Notes: a model not told the origin generated them from the letters alone. A stretch of 64,000 bases of DNA from Acidimicrobiaceae bacterium (GCA_003151235.1 PLWZ01000058.1:1-64000); one strand, 5' to 3'; shown: positions 6,814 to 17,444, numbered from the stretch's first letter. Numbers and translations: made by a program.

Positions 6814-8037
6814 GTGCTGGTATTCACGTTCCCCGGGCAGGGATCGCAGCGGTCCGGCATGGGGGCGCCGTGGGTCGACCACCCGTCCTTCGAGGTCGTC
6901 GCTGAGGCGTCGAACGCGGCCGGACGCGATCTCTCCACACTGGTGCTCGACGCGCCCATGGAGGAGCTCACCGCAACCGCCAACGCCCAACTGGCCACGT
7001 TCGTCCAGAGCCTGGTCGTGCTCGACGCCGTCGAGCGACTCGGGCTCTCCCCCGGCGCCTGCGCCGGCCACAGCCTCGGTGAGTACACCGCCCTGGTGGC
7101 CAGTGGCGCCATGTCCTTCGAGGACGGCGTGCAGCTCGTCGTCGCGAGAGGCGATGCGATGGGACGGGCCGGTGAGGACGCGCCGGGCACCATGGCCGCG
7201 CTCTTGGGCATCACCGACGACGACGCCGAGGCGGCGTGCCAGCGGGCCGAGGGCGACGTCTGGGTGGCCAACTACAACGCCCCCGGGCAGGTGGTGATCG
7301 CGGGAACCACCGAGGCCGTGAAGCGAGCGAGCGACCTGGCCAAGGATCTCGGTGCCCGGCGTGTCCTGCCCATCCCGGTGTCGGGCGCGTTCCACACCCC
7401 GCTCATGGCGGCCGCCCGTTCCGCGTTGCGCAAGGCGCTCGGCGACACGGTGTTCCGCTCGCCCGAGGTGCCGGTCATCGCAAACGTCGACGCACGCATC
7501 CACAGTGACCCCTCCGAGTGGCCGGGACTCCTGTCGGCGCAGCTGTGCAGCCCGGTGCGGTGGCGACAGTCGTTGGAGACGCTGGCCTCGCTTGGCGGGA
7601 CGACGTTCGTCGAGATCGGTCCGGGCGGGGTGCTGAGCGGTCTGGCCCGGCGCTCGGTCGCCGATGTCGAGACCGTCTCGGTCGCCGAGCCCGACGACCT
7701 CGACCGGCTGATGGACCTCGTCGCCAAGCCGGAGCGTGCCGAGACCCACATCGGCGAGCACCTGTACATGTCCGAACGGGTCGTGGTGAGCCCGGGCGGC
7801 GGCATCTTCTTCCCCGAGCAGACCCTGTCGGCGCCGGGCGCCGGGCTGCTGCCCGGCACGATCGCGGCAGGCCAAGCGACCTCGGGCATCTCGGTCGGTG
7901 ACCTGGTCGGCCGGGTCGGCACGATCGAGGTGCGCACGCCGTTCGGCGGCGCGGTCGTGCGCTGGTTGGCCACCGCCGGCGAGCGGGTGCAGGAGGGACA
8001 GCCGCTCCTGTGGCTGCGGGTGGCCGGCGACCTGTGA
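6814..8037 (+). CDS. fabD: Malonyl-CoA:ACP transacylase with C-terminal biotinyl/lipoyl-like domain
   Basis: Residues 1-300 are a complete FabD: FPGQGSQ at 6-12, the nucleophile Ser87 in GHSLGEY, His194 in GAFHTPL. It moves malonyl from CoA to acyl carrier protein to feed chain elongation. The start is GTG 6814 behind GGAGAG. At 407 residues it is ~100 longer than usual. Residues ~322-403 form an extra domain (VVVSPGGGIFFPE ... IEVRTPFGGAVVRWLATAGERVQEGQPLLWL) that resembles the paired beta-hairpins of biotin-carrier/lipoyl domains, but the lysine-bearing EAMKM turn is replaced by RVGTIEV and no lysine is present there. It is probably a non-modified structural or docking domain. fabG follows with a GTGA overlap. 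Confidence 0.9.
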   Translation: MLVFTFPGQGSQRSGMGAPWVDHPSFEVVAEASNAAGRDLSTLVLDAPMEELTATANAQLATFVQSLVVLDAVERLGLSPGACAGHSLGEYTALVASGAMSFEDGVQLVVARGDAMGRAGEDAPGTMAALLGITDDDAEAACQRAEGDVWVANYNAPGQVVIAGTTEAVKRASDLAKDLGARRVLPIPVSGAFHTPLMAAARSALRKALGDTVFRSPEVPVIANVDARIHSDPSEWPGLLSAQLCSPVRWRQSLETLASLGGTTFVEIGPGGVLSGLARRSVADVETVSVAEPDDLDRLMDLVAKPERAETHIGEHLYMSERVVVSPGGGIFFPEQTLSAPGAGLLPGTIAAGQATSGISVGDLVGRVGTIEVRTPFGGAVVRWLATAGERVQEGQPLLWLRVAGDL

Positions 8038-8777
8038 GCGACGAGGAGCCGTCGAGCACCGAGGGATCCCGGGTGGTCCTCATCACCGGCGGGTCCCGCG
8101 GCATCGGCGCCGCGTGCGTCTCGTGGTTCGTGAACAACGGGGACCGGGTCGCCTTCACGGCCCGCGGGGAGCAGGCCGGCCAGCGGTCCGACGGTGCGCT
8201 GGCGATCCAGTGCGACGTCACCCGGCCCGACCAGGTCGAGGCGGCCTTCACTGCGATCGAGGAGCACTTCGGGCCGGTCGAGATCCTGGTGGCCAACGCC
8301 GGCATCACCCGGGACACGCTCATCGTCCGGATGAGCGAGGAGGCGTGGTCAGAGGTAATCGAGACCAACCTGACCGGCGCCTACCGGGTGGCCCGCCGGG
8401 CCATGGCCAAGATGCTCCGGCTGCACCGGGGCCGGGTGATCTTCATCTCGTCGGTCGGCGCGTTCGTGGGGCTGCCCGGCCAGGCCAACTACGCGGCCTC
8501 CAAGGCCGGGATGGTGGGGATGGCCCGAGCACTCGCCCGGGAGGTGGCCAGCCGTGCGATCACCGTCAACGTGGTCGCGCCGGGCCTGGTGGCCACCGAT
8601 ATGATCGAAGCGCTCGGCAACGACAGGATCGAGCAGATGACTGGCCTCGTCCCCTTGGGGAGGACCGCCACGCCCGACGAGATCGCCGACGCGGTGGGCT
8701 TCCTCGCATCAGCGGGGGCCGGCTACATCACTGGCGCCGTCCTTCCGGTAGACGGTGGCATGGGTATGGGACTTTGA
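8034..8777 (+). CDS. fabG: 3-oxoacyl-ACP reductase
   Basis: A 247-residue short-chain dehydrogenase. It has TGGSRGIG at 18-25 for NADPH binding, NAG at 88-90, and the catalytic Ser140, Tyr153 and Lys157 (ISS...YAASK). The C-terminal LPVDGGMGMG is typical of FabG. It reduces the beta-ketoacyl-ACP made by FabF. GTG at 8034 overlaps the fabD stop by four bases; a start 24 bases upstream would lie inside fabD. Its place between fabD and acpP supports FabG rather than a generic reductase. Confidence 0.92.
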   Translation: MSDEEPSSTEGSRVVLITGGSRGIGAACVSWFVNNGDRVAFTARGEQAGQRSDGALAIQCDVTRPDQVEAAFTAIEEHFGPVEILVANAGITRDTLIVRMSEEAWSEVIETNLTGAYRVARRAMAKMLRLHRGRVIFISSVGAFVGLPGQANYAASKAGMVGMARALAREVASRAITVNVVAPGLVATDMIEALGNDRIEQMTGLVPLGRTATPDEIADAVGFLASAGAGYITGAVLPVDGGMGMGL

Positions 8778-8825
8778 CCGACCGGTGAGTGCTCGACACT
8801 CATAAGCCCAAGGAGCCAAGGAACA

Positions 8826-9065
8826 GTGGAAAGCGAAGCAGCGTTCGAGAAGTTCCGGGAGTGTGCCGTGGAGGTCCTTCAGGTGCCCGCGGACAAGGTA
8901 ACCAAGGAAGCCCGCTTCGCCGACGATCTCGACGCGGACAGTCTCGACCTCGTCGAGCTGATCATGGCGCTTGAGGAGTCCTTCGACATCACCGTCGAGG
9001 AGACCGAGCTCGAGGACATCGAGACGGTCGGCCAAGCCTTCGATCTGGTCTCCTCCAAGCTCTGA
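8826..9065 (+). CDS. acpP: Acyl carrier protein
   Basis: A 79-residue acidic protein with the 4'-phosphopantetheine attachment Ser39 in the DADSLDLVEL motif and the four-helix ACP pattern. It carries the growing acyl chain for FabD, FabG and FabF. GTG at 8826 is preceded by an AAGGAGCCAAGGAA purine-rich stretch. It lies 48 bases after fabG and its stop overlaps the fabF start by one base. Confidence 0.95.
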   Translation: MESEAAFEKFRECAVEVLQVPADKVTKEARFADDLDADSLDLVELIMALEESFDITVEETELEDIETVGQAFDLVSSKL

Positions 9066-10264
9066 TGTTGCTCGGTCGGGGCGCTGACGGCCCGATCGTC
9101 GGGCGGACGGTCGCCATCACCGGAGTCGGGGCGGTCACCTGCTGCGGCGTCGGCGCCGACAAGCTGTGGGACCAGCTCCTCCACCCGACGGTGTCGGGCG
9201 AGCGCAGCGTCCCCGACTTCGACCCCTCGGTCTGGTTCGGACCGAAGGAGGCCCGCCGCCTCGACCGGTTCGCCCAGATGAGCGTGGCCGCAGCGGAGCT
9301 GGCCAAGACCGACGCCGGCGAGCTCGGGGCCGACCCCGACCGCGCCGGGGTCATCTTCGCGAGCGGCGTGGGTGGGTTCCACACCCTGGTCGAGCAGGTC
9401 CTCGTCTGCGACAAGAAGGGCCCCGGGCGCGTGTCGCCGTTCCTCGTGCCGATGATGATGGCCAACGCAGGGGCGGCCAATGTGTCGATGCGCTTCGGCT
9501 GGCACGGCCCGTCCGAGACCATCGCGACCGCATGCGCCGCCGGGACCCACGCCGTCACGGCGGCGGCGCGACTGGTCGCGTCGGGCCGCTGTGACGTCGC
9601 CATCGGTGGTGGCGCCGAGGCCGCCATCCAGGAGGTGGCGGTGGGCGCGTTCGTCAACATGACCGCGCTGTCGAACACCGGTGAGTCAAGGCCCTTCGAC
9701 GCCCGGCGCGACGGATTCGTCATCGCCGAAGGTGCGGCGGCCCTCGTCCTCGAGGACAAGGAGCGGGCCGTCGCCCGCGGGGCACGCATCTACGCCGAGA
9801 TCGCCGGCGGCGCGTCGACGGCCGACGCCCACCACATCACCGCCCCCGAGCCCGAGGGCACCGGCGCGGTCGCGTGCATGGAGCTGGCCCTCGAAGACGC
9901 AGGCCTCACACCGGCCGATGTCGGCCACGTCAACGCGCACGGGACCTCCACCCCGCTCAACGACCTCGCCGAGTCGCGAGCGATCCACAAGGTGTTCGGC
10001 GAGCCGGGACCCCCGGTCACCTCGGCCAAGGGCCTGACCGGGCACAGCCTCGGCGCGGCCGGCGCCATCGAGGCGGTGGCATCGGCGCTCACCATCTTCC
10101 ACGGGCTGATCCCGCCGACCGCGGGGCTCGAGCAGCTCGACCCCGAGATCAACCTCGACGTCGTGCGGGGCGAACCGCGGCCGTGGACGCCCGGGCCGGT
10201 GCTGTCGAACTCGTTCGGGTTCGGCGGCCACAACGGCTGCCTCGTCATCGTCCCGGCCGGCTGA
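9065..10264 (+). CDS. fabF: Beta-ketoacyl-ACP synthase II
   Basis: A 399-residue condensing enzyme with the Cys-His-His triad: Cys157 in ATACAAGTH, His292 in VNAHGTST, His327 in KGLTGHSLGAAG. This matches the KAS I/II type and not FabH. It elongates acyl-ACP by decarboxylative condensation with malonyl-ACP. ATG at 9065 shares one base with the acpP stop. It ends the fab operon and is convergent with trpA, only seven bases apart, with no hairpin between them. fabH and fabI/inhA are not in the window. Confidence 0.93.
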   Translation: MLLGRGADGPIVGRTVAITGVGAVTCCGVGADKLWDQLLHPTVSGERSVPDFDPSVWFGPKEARRLDRFAQMSVAAAELAKTDAGELGADPDRAGVIFASGVGGFHTLVEQVLVCDKKGPGRVSPFLVPMMMANAGAANVSMRFGWHGPSETIATACAAGTHAVTAAARLVASGRCDVAIGGGAEAAIQEVAVGAFVNMTALSNTGESRPFDARRDGFVIAEGAAALVLEDKERAVARGARIYAEIAGGASTADAHHITAPEPEGTGAVACMELALEDAGLTPADVGHVNAHGTSTPLNDLAESRAIHKVFGEPGPPVTSAKGLTGHSLGAAGAIEAVASALTIFHGLIPPTAGLEQLDPEINLDVVRGEPRPWTPGPVLSNSFGFGGHNGCLVIVPAG

Positions 10265-10271
10265 GCCGGCC

Positions 10272-11072
10272 CTAACCCCCGAGCGCTCCTCGGAGCTCGC
10301 CCACGAACTCGGCCGCCCCCTCGGGACCGACGCCGTCGAGCAGCCGCCGGACCAGGGCCGAGCCCACCACCACCCCGTCGGCGACCTCGCATACCTCGCG
10401 GGCCTGCTCCGGGGTCGAGATCCCGATGCCGGCGCAGATCGGCAGGTCGCTCACCGCCCGGGCCCGTTCGACGACCCCCGCTGCGGCGTCGCCCAACGCG
10501 GCGCGCTCCCCGGTCACCCCCATCCGGGTGATCGCGTAGAGGAAACCCCGGGAGCGGGTCGCGATCGCCGCCACCCGTGCCGGCGGCGTGGACGGCGCCA
10601 CCATCAGCACCGTCTCGATCCCCCCGGCATCGGCCGCGGCTGCCCACGGGTCCAACTCTTCGAGGGGCAGATCGGGCACGATCGCCGCGCTCACCCCGGC
10701 CGCGACGAGCGACGCCGCGAAGCGGCGGTGGCCGAACCGGAAGACGAGGTTGTAATAGGTCATGACGGCGACCGGGATGCCCAGCTCGGCGATGGCCAGC
10801 TGGTCGAGGAGTCCCTGGATCGTCGGATGCCGTTCGAACGCCGCCAGCCCGGCGGCCTGGACGACCGGCCCGTCGATCATCGGGTCGGAGAACGGCAGGC
10901 CGACCTCGATCGCGTCGGCGCCCGCCGAAGCGATCGCCTGGAGCACCTCGATCCAGTCGTCGGTCATGCCGGCCATCACGTAGGGGATAAGGAGCTTGGC
11001 GCCGCCGTCGCGCCGGGCCCGCAAAGCCGCCTCCAACCCGCCCGGGCGGGCCGTGACCGAGGTGTCCGGCAT
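10272..11072 (-). CDS. trpA: Tryptophan synthase alpha chain
   Basis: A 266-residue TIM barrel that splits indole-3-glycerol phosphate into indole and glyceraldehyde 3-phosphate. The family motifs are present: LIPYVMAGMTDDW near the N-terminus, EVGLPFSDPMIDGPVVQ with the catalytic acidic residues, and GVVVGSALVRRL for phosphate binding at the C-terminus. ATG at 11072 lies two bases after the trpB stop. It is the last gene of the trp operon. Confidence 0.95.
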   Translation of the reverse strand: MPDTSVTARPGGLEAALRARRDGGAKLLIPYVMAGMTDDWIEVLQAIASAGADAIEVGLPFSDPMIDGPVVQAAGLAAFERHPTIQGLLDQLAIAELGIPVAVMTYYNLVFRFGHRRFAASLVAAGVSAAIVPDLPLEELDPWAAAADAGGIETVLMVAPSTPPARVAAIATRSRGFLYAITRMGVTGERAALGDAAAGVVERARAVSDLPICAGIGISTPEQAREVCEVADGVVVGSALVRRLLDGVGPEGAAEFVGELRGALGG

Positions 11073-11074
11073 CG

Positions 11075-12282
<1,208 letters not shown>

Positions 12283-12286
<4 letters not shown>

Positions 12287-12978
12287 CGGTCGGTCAGCCA
12301 GTCGTAGGGGGCGTCGTCCGCGTCGTCATCGCCGGCCGCTCCCGGATGCTCGGCCGCCACGAGCGCCGCCCCGCGACGGACCGCCGCGACGAATGCGGCC
12401 AGCTTGGCCGGGTCCTTCTCCCCCGGCGCGCGCTCGACTCCCGTCGCGACGTCAACCCCGTGAGGATGCAGCCGGACGACGGCGTCGGCGACGTTGGCGG
12501 AGTTGAGGCCGCCCGAGACGAACAACCGACCGTGGTCGACCACGCCTTCGGCGAGCCGCCAGTCGAACACCTCGCCCGAGCCGGGACTGGTGCCGTCGAC
12601 CAGGAGGTAGGCGCAACCGAACTCCTCGAAACGGATGATCGCCGGGTCGCCGGCACTGAACGCCTTGATCGTGCAGGGAACGCGCGCCGCGACCCACTGG
12701 GTGTCCTCGATCGACTCGTGCCCGTGCAACTGCACCGCGCCCAACCCGACCGTGTTGGCGATCTCGACCACCCGGCGCGCCGACTCGTCGCGGAACACGC
12801 CGACCGTCAGCACCTCGGCCGGCAGGCGCTTCACGATGTCCGAGACGGCACCGGCGGTCATCTGTCTCGGTGAGGGGGCGAAGATGAACCCCAGCGCATC
12901 CGCGCCCAACCCGACGGCCAGCAGAGCGTCGGCCTCGGTCGTGATCCCGCAGATCTTGATGACCGGCTCAGCGGCCAT
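12283..12978 (-). CDS. trpF: Phosphoribosylanthranilate isomerase
   Basis: A 231-residue barrel counted from ATG 12978 ([18 protein letters not shown]); KICGIT with its catalytic Cys, [17 protein letters not shown] and the LSGG-type SGGLNSANV are the family signatures, and the C-terminal [12 protein letters not shown] is typical. It isomerises phosphoribosylanthranilate to CdRP. Its start overlaps the trpC end by 11 bases. Many actinobacteria lack trpF and use the bifunctional PriA for both pathways; here a separate hisA also exists. Confidence 0.93.
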
Positions 12979-13879
12979 CACGGCCCCATCGCGCTCGGAT
13001 GCTCCGGCGGACCGATCCGATGGCCGACCCCGGTCCCGCTCTCCCTCCCGAGGCCCATGCGGCCGGTTTGGGCCCGGCGACATTGCGCCGGCCGACCGGG
13101 TGGCCGTCCATGGCCTTCACCGCCAGCGTCCGATCGGGGGCGCGGACCAGGGTCTCGCCGACCAGCACGGCCTGGTAGCCCGCCGCCGCGAGCCGGGCGG
13201 CGTCGGCCGCATCGCGCACGCCGGACTCGGCCACGGCCACGACATGGGCCGGGAGCTTCGCGACCATGCGCTCGGCGCGCTCGTGGTCGACCTCGAAGGT
13301 GTGCAGGTCCCGCTGGTTGACCCCGACGAACCGCGCCCCGGCGGTGATGGCCCGGTCCAGCTCCGCGTCGTCGTGGACCTCGACCAGCGCCGAGAGCCCG
13401 AGGACGGCCGACAGCCCGAGCATCTCGATGAGCTCGCCGTCGTCGAGTGCCGCCACGATCAGGAGCACCGCGTCGGCTCCCATGAGGCGGGCGTCGCACA
13501 CGTCGGCGCGGCTGACCGTGAAGTCCTTGCGCAGCACCGGGAGCCCGCTGGCCGCCTTCGCCGCGACCAGGTCGTCGCTCGAGCCTCCGAAGTTGGGGCC
13601 GTCGGTGAGCACCGACAGGCAGGTGGCCCCGCCGGCGGCGTAGTCACGGGCGAGGTCGGCCGGATCGAGGTCGAGGTCGAGGTCGCCCCTCGACGGCGAG
13701 CGCCGCTTGATCTCCGCGATCACGGCCAAACCGTGGGCCGACCGGGCCGCCAGGGCCTCGGCAAACCCGAGGGTCGGGGGCAGCCGGACCGCTTTGGCGA
13801 TCAGCTCGTCGACGTCGCGCTCATCCGAGTCGGCGGCAACCCGATGGGCAGCCACGATCTCGGACAAATAGTTCGCCAT
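12968..13879 (-). CDS. trpC: Indole-3-glycerol phosphate synthase
   Basis: A 303-residue protein. The core has AVIAEIKRRSPSRGD, PVLRKDFTVSRADV, LVEVHDDAEL, VGVNQRDL and VAESGVRDAADA, all typical of TrpC, with the catalytic Lys and Glu residues in place. It closes CdRP to indole-3-glycerol phosphate. It carries a ~40-residue Gly/Arg-rich tail beyond the usual end, which overlaps the trpF start. ATG at 13879 has only a weak ribosome site. Confidence 0.94.
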   Translation of the reverse strand: MANYLSEIVAAHRVAADSDERDVDELIAKAVRLPPTLGFAEALAARSAHGLAVIAEIKRRSPSRGDLDLDLDPADLARDYAAGGATCLSVLTDGPNFGGSSDDLVAAKAASGLPVLRKDFTVSRADVCDARLMGADAVLLIVAALDDGELIEMLGLSAVLGLSALVEVHDDAELDRAITAGARFVGVNQRDLHTFEVDHERAERMVAKLPAHVVAVAESGVRDAADAARLAAAGYQAVLVGETLVRAPDRTLAVKAMDGHPVGRRNVAGPKPAAWASGGRAGPGSAIGSVRRSIRARWGRDGR

Positions 13880-13951
13880 TGCCGGACCAGCGTAGTTGGG
13901 GCACCGCAGCGCACCCCGACGGTGAGGCCCCGGTGGGCCGCTTCTCGACGT

Positions 13952-14860
13952 TCAGTCGGACAGGTGCCCCGAGAGCCAGGAACCCAGCTTGTCGACCGAG
14001 GAGTCGGACTCGGGCACGTTCCCGGCCGCGATCTGGAAGACGTGCTGCATCTTTGGCCACACCTCGATGGTGACGTCACACCCGGCCGCGGACGCCCGCT
14101 CGGCGACCCGCGTCGAGTCGTCGAGGAGCAGCTCGGATCCGCCGACGTGGACGATGAAGGGCGGAAAGCCGCCGAAGTCCGCGTACAGCGGGGAGATCAG
14201 CGGGTTCTTGACGTCGTTGTCGCCGGCGTACCAGCCGATGCCCGGCGAGTCCTCCTCGACCCGGCGCAACAAGAGGTCCTTGCCGACGTTGGAGGTGATC
14301 GAGTCGCCCGTCGTCGCGAGGTCCGTCCACGGCGACAGGAGGACGAGGCCTCCCGGCGCGGGCAAGCCGCGCTCGCGCAGCGCCAGGGCCGTCGCCATGG
14401 CCAGCCCACCACCGGCGGAGTCGCCGCCGATGCCGATGTGCCCGGCCTCGATCCCCTGCCCGAGCAGCCATGCGAAGACCGTAACGGCATCGTCCAGGCC
14501 GGCCGGGAACGGGTTCTCGGGAGCCAGGCGGTATTCGACCGAGAGTCCGCGCATCCCGGCCGCCTTGGCCAGGTGGCCGACCAGCTTGCGGTGCGAGGCG
14601 ATCGACCCGACGGTGTAGCCGCCCCCGTGGAGATACAGCAGCACTCGATCGGGGTCGGCACCGGCCGGGGTGGTCCACTCCGCCGCGACGCCGTCGGCGT
14701 CGACCGGCTCGTAGGCCACGCCCTCGGGTTCGCCCGTGGCGATGGCCCAGGCCTCACTGGCGACTCGGGAGGCTATGACCGACTCCTTTGTCGGCGTCGT
14801 GTCGACGACCGGAACTGCGGCGAGGAGCTCGTGAAACTGCTTGGCGGCGTCGCTGATCAT
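13952..14860 (-). CDS. Alpha/beta hydrolase, hormone-sensitive lipase family
   Basis: A 302-residue esterase-like protein with HGGGY for the oxyanion hole, the nucleophile in GIGGDSAGGGL, the family's SPWTDL, the acid in VHVGGSELLLDDS and a C-terminal His in MQHVFQ. These enzymes hydrolyse short acyl esters. It sits inside the trp operon between ygfZ and trpC; an unrelated passenger gene in this slot is also seen in other actinobacterial trp operons. No link to tryptophan synthesis is evident from sequence. Confidence 0.88.
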   Translation of the reverse strand: MISDAAKQFHELLAAVPVVDTTPTKESVIASRVASEAWAIATGEPEGVAYEPVDADGVAAEWTTPAGADPDRVLLYLHGGGYTVGSIASHRKLVGHLAKAAGMRGLSVEYRLAPENPFPAGLDDAVTVFAWLLGQGIEAGHIGIGGDSAGGGLAMATALALRERGLPAPGGLVLLSPWTDLATTGDSITSNVGKDLLLRRVEEDSPGIGWYAGDNDVKNPLISPLYADFGGFPPFIVHVGGSELLLDDSTRVAERASAAGCDVTIEVWPKMQHVFQIAAGNVPESDSSVDKLGSWLSGHLSD

Positions 14861-14910
14861 GACGCCACGCTATCGCCGCGAGCCGGGCGCGTTTTTTGGG
14901 AAGTGCCGGG

Positions 14911-15834
14911 TCAGACCAACGGCAGCGGCCGCACCGACGCGGCCACCGCCTCGCCCGGGCCCCCGCCCGCACGCCGCACGCCGACATCGGCCTCGGCGTC
15001 CACGCTTCGATGCACGTACGCGAGTGCGCACACCGCCCCCACCCCCGGGCACCAGGCCGCGGACGTCACCCGCCCGACCGGCTTCTCCTTCTCGGGCACG
15101 ACGAGCTCGGCGTCCACGAGCTCGGCCGGGTCGATCTCCCCGGCCAGCACCAGCCCGGCCAGGCGGTGGGGCACGGCGGCACCCCGTGAGTCGATGCGGG
15201 CGACGAGCTCCTGGCCGGTGAAGCACCCCTTGGTGAAGCTGACGGCCCGCCCCACCGTCCCGGTCTCGGCCGGGATCACGCGGTCGGTGAGCTCCCGGCC
15301 CATCGCCGGGATCCCGGACTCGATCCGGGCCGCCTCCCACGCCTCGTCCGAGCACCATGGCATGTCGTCGGGCACCTCGATCGAGGCCGGCGGGCCGAGC
15401 AGGTCGACCCCTTCGAACCCGTTCCAGGCGAACGGGGCCACCGCGGGGGCGTCCAGGCCCGCGGCCGTCAAGGCCCGGGGGCCCCGCAGCGCGACGCACG
15501 ACCAGTCGATCTGGCTGAGCTCGAAGCGCGACCGGAGCTTGAAGCGGGCCAGCCGCTCGAAGACGACGCCCCCGAAGCCGCCGTCGACGTCGAGATGGAA
15601 CACCTCGTCGTCGAGGCGCAGCACCCGGGCCAGCGCGTTGATCTTGCCGTCGGGGGCGAGGAGCAGCGTGTCCACCGTCGCTCCGACCGCGAGCGGGTCG
15701 AGATCCTGGCTGCACTGGCCCTGCAGGTACGAGGCCGCATCGGGGCCCTCGAGTCGGACGACGTCGCGGCCGAGGTGGTACGCCGCAACCTCGGTGCGCA
15801 GCAGCCGATAGTCCTCTTCGAGGGCGCCGGTCAT
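14911..15834 (-). CDS. ygfZ: YgfZ/GcvT-like folate-binding protein for Fe-S enzyme maintenance
   Basis: A 307-residue GcvT-fold protein from ATG 15834, which overlaps the trpE stop (ATGA). The diagnostic YgfZ motif KGCFTGQELVAR is present, together with the early LQGQCSQDL segment and a LAPDGKI motif. YgfZ proteins bind tetrahydrofolate and help assemble or repair Fe-S clusters. Overlap with trpE means co-expression with tryptophan synthesis; the functional reason is not apparent. Confidence 0.88.
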   Translation of the reverse strand: MTGALEEDYRLLRTEVAAYHLGRDVVRLEGPDAASYLQGQCSQDLDPLAVGATVDTLLLAPDGKINALARVLRLDDEVFHLDVDGGFGGVVFERLARFKLRSRFELSQIDWSCVALRGPRALTAAGLDAPAVAPFAWNGFEGVDLLGPPASIEVPDDMPWCSDEAWEAARIESGIPAMGRELTDRVIPAETGTVGRAVSFTKGCFTGQELVARIDSRGAAVPHRLAGLVLAGEIDPAELVDAELVVPEKEKPVGRVTSAAWCPGVGAVCALAYVHRSVDAEADVGVRRAGGGPGEAVAASVRPLPLV

Positions 15835-17444
15835 GACGGCTCTCGGTCGCGTCGGGCCCGGGCCATGTGCCGGGCCGCCGCCAGCGCGGCCAGCAGGGCG
15901 GCCGCCTTGTGCATGCACTCGGCGTCCTCGGTCTCGGGATCGCTGTCGGCGACGATGCCCGCCCCCGCCTGCACCGAGGCGCGCCCGTCGGGCCCGATGA
16001 TCATCGTGCGGATCGCGATGGCCGTGTCGAGGTTGCCCGAGAAGTCGAGATAGCCGATCACGCCCCCGTAGATGCCGCGCTTGGTCGGCTCGAGCTCGTC
16101 GATGATCTGCATCGCCCTGACCTTCGGGGCGCCCGAGAGGGTCCCCGCGGGCAGCGTCGCACGCAACACGTCGATCGGGCCCCGGTCGGCGCGCAGCGTC
16201 CCGATCACCTGCGAGGTCAGGTGCATGATGTGGCTGTAGCGCTCGACGGTCATGAACTCGTCGACCTTCTCGGTCCCGAATTCGACCACCCGTCCGACGT
16301 CGTTGCGGGCCAGGTCGACGAGCATGACGTGCTCGGCCAGCTCCTTCGGGTCCTCGATCAGTTGCCCGGCGGCCAGCTCGTCCTCGCTCGCCGAGCGACC
16401 CCGGGGCCGCGACCCCGCGATCGGCCGGGAGATGACCACCCCGTCGCGCAGGCGCACCATCGGCTCGGGCGAGGACCCGACCACGGTCACCTCGTCGAAC
16501 CGCAGGAAGTACAGATACGGGCTCGGGTTGAGGAGTCGAAGGCACCGGTAGATCTCGAAGGGATCGGCCTCGAGCTCGACGTCGTAGCGCTGCGACAGCA
16601 CGACCTGGAAGATGTCGCCGGCCTCGATGTACTCCTTGGCCACCGCGACGGCGTCCTGGAACTGCCGGCTCGTCATCGTTCGCCCGATGTCCTCGACCGG
16701 CGCCTGGCCGTCGGGTGGCGCGATCGGGAACGACGCCGTCGGTTGCATGCAATCGGCGGCCAACCGTTCGACCCGTCGGCAGGCGTTTCGATAGGCGTCC
16801 TCGGTTTGCGCAGATGTCCAGGCGGGGTCGACCACCACGTTGTCGACCAGCACGATGCGTTGTCGCCAGTGGTCGAATGCGCAGAGCTGGCCGATGACGG
16901 CCAGCCCGGCGTCGGGGAACCCCTGGTCGTCGGTCGGCACGTCGGGCAGGTGCTCCACCTCGCGCACGACGTCGTAGCCGAGATAGCCGACCACGCCGGC
17001 GAACAACGGCGGCAGGCCCTCGATGGTGGGCGAGCGGTAGGTGTCGAGCAGGGACTCGAGAGCAGCCAGCACCCCACCGTCGCCGAGCGGCAGGGCCAGC
17101 GGGCCGGACGCGGTCACGTCGGTCCCTCGCGCGACGAGCGTCGCCAGGGGGGCCCGACCGACGAAGCTGAAACGGCCCCAGCGCTCCCCTCCCTCGACCG
17201 ATTCGAGGAGGAACCCGGGCCCGTCCCCGACCACGTTGAGGAAAGCCGCCACCGGCGTGAGGGTGTCGGCAACGACCTCGCTCCAGACCGGGACCATGTG
17301 GTGGTCGCCGGCCAGGCGTTGGAACTCGCCGAGTGTTGGCGAGAACGGCAAACCACCGGGCGCGTCGGCGCCGCTCGGGTTGGGCTCCTCGCCGACCGCG
17401 ACGCTCAAGCGAAGATGGCCGAGCCTGCGCGCGGCGTCGGCCAT
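15831..17444 (-). CDS. trpE: Anthranilate synthase component I
   Basis: A chorismate-utilising enzyme, 537 residues from ATG 17444 (MADAARRLGHL). The catalytic half contains DIFQVVLSQRYDVEL, NPSPYLYFLRF, PIAGSRPRGRS, DLARNDVGRV, the catalytic-domain KVDEFMTVERYSH and GIYGGVIGYLDFSGN. It makes anthranilate with a TrpG glutaminase partner, which is absent from this window. The N-terminal half has a feedback-site-like LLESVEGGERWGRFSF, suggesting tryptophan inhibition. It is followed by ygfZ, esterase and trpCFBA, supporting TrpE over PabB. Confidence 0.93.
   Translation of the reverse strand: MADAARRLGHLRLSVAVGEEPNPSGADAPGGLPFSPTLGEFQRLAGDHHMVPVWSEVVADTLTPVAAFLNVVGDGPGFLLESVEGGERWGRFSFVGRAPLATLVARGTDVTASGPLALPLGDGGVLAALESLLDTYRSPTIEGLPPLFAGVVGYLGYDVVREVEHLPDVPTDDQGFPDAGLAVIGQLCAFDHWRQRIVLVDNVVVDPAWTSAQTEDAYRNACRRVERLAADCMQPTASFPIAPPDGQAPVEDIGRTMTSRQFQDAVAVAKEYIEAGDIFQVVLSQRYDVELEADPFEIYRCLRLLNPSPYLYFLRFDEVTVVGSSPEPMVRLRDGVVISRPIAGSRPRGRSASEDELAAGQLIEDPKELAEHVMLVDLARNDVGRVVEFGTEKVDEFMTVERYSHIMHLTSQVIGTLRADRGPIDVLRATLPAGTLSGAPKVRAMQIIDELEPTKRGIYGGVIGYLDFSGNLDTAIAIRTMIIGPDGRASVQAGAGIVADSDPETEDAECMHKAAALLAALAAARHMARARRDREPS

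Noticed and set aside
7740-8037. Possible active biotin carrier domain in FabD
   Set aside because: No lysine is present at the modification turn, so biotinylation is not expected; kept only as a structural resemblance.
12635-15811. Very long open frame on the + strand (over 1000 codons)
   Set aside because: It lies opposite trpF, trpC, the esterase and ygfZ; composition is Arg/Pro/Gly-rich GC shadow with no domain.
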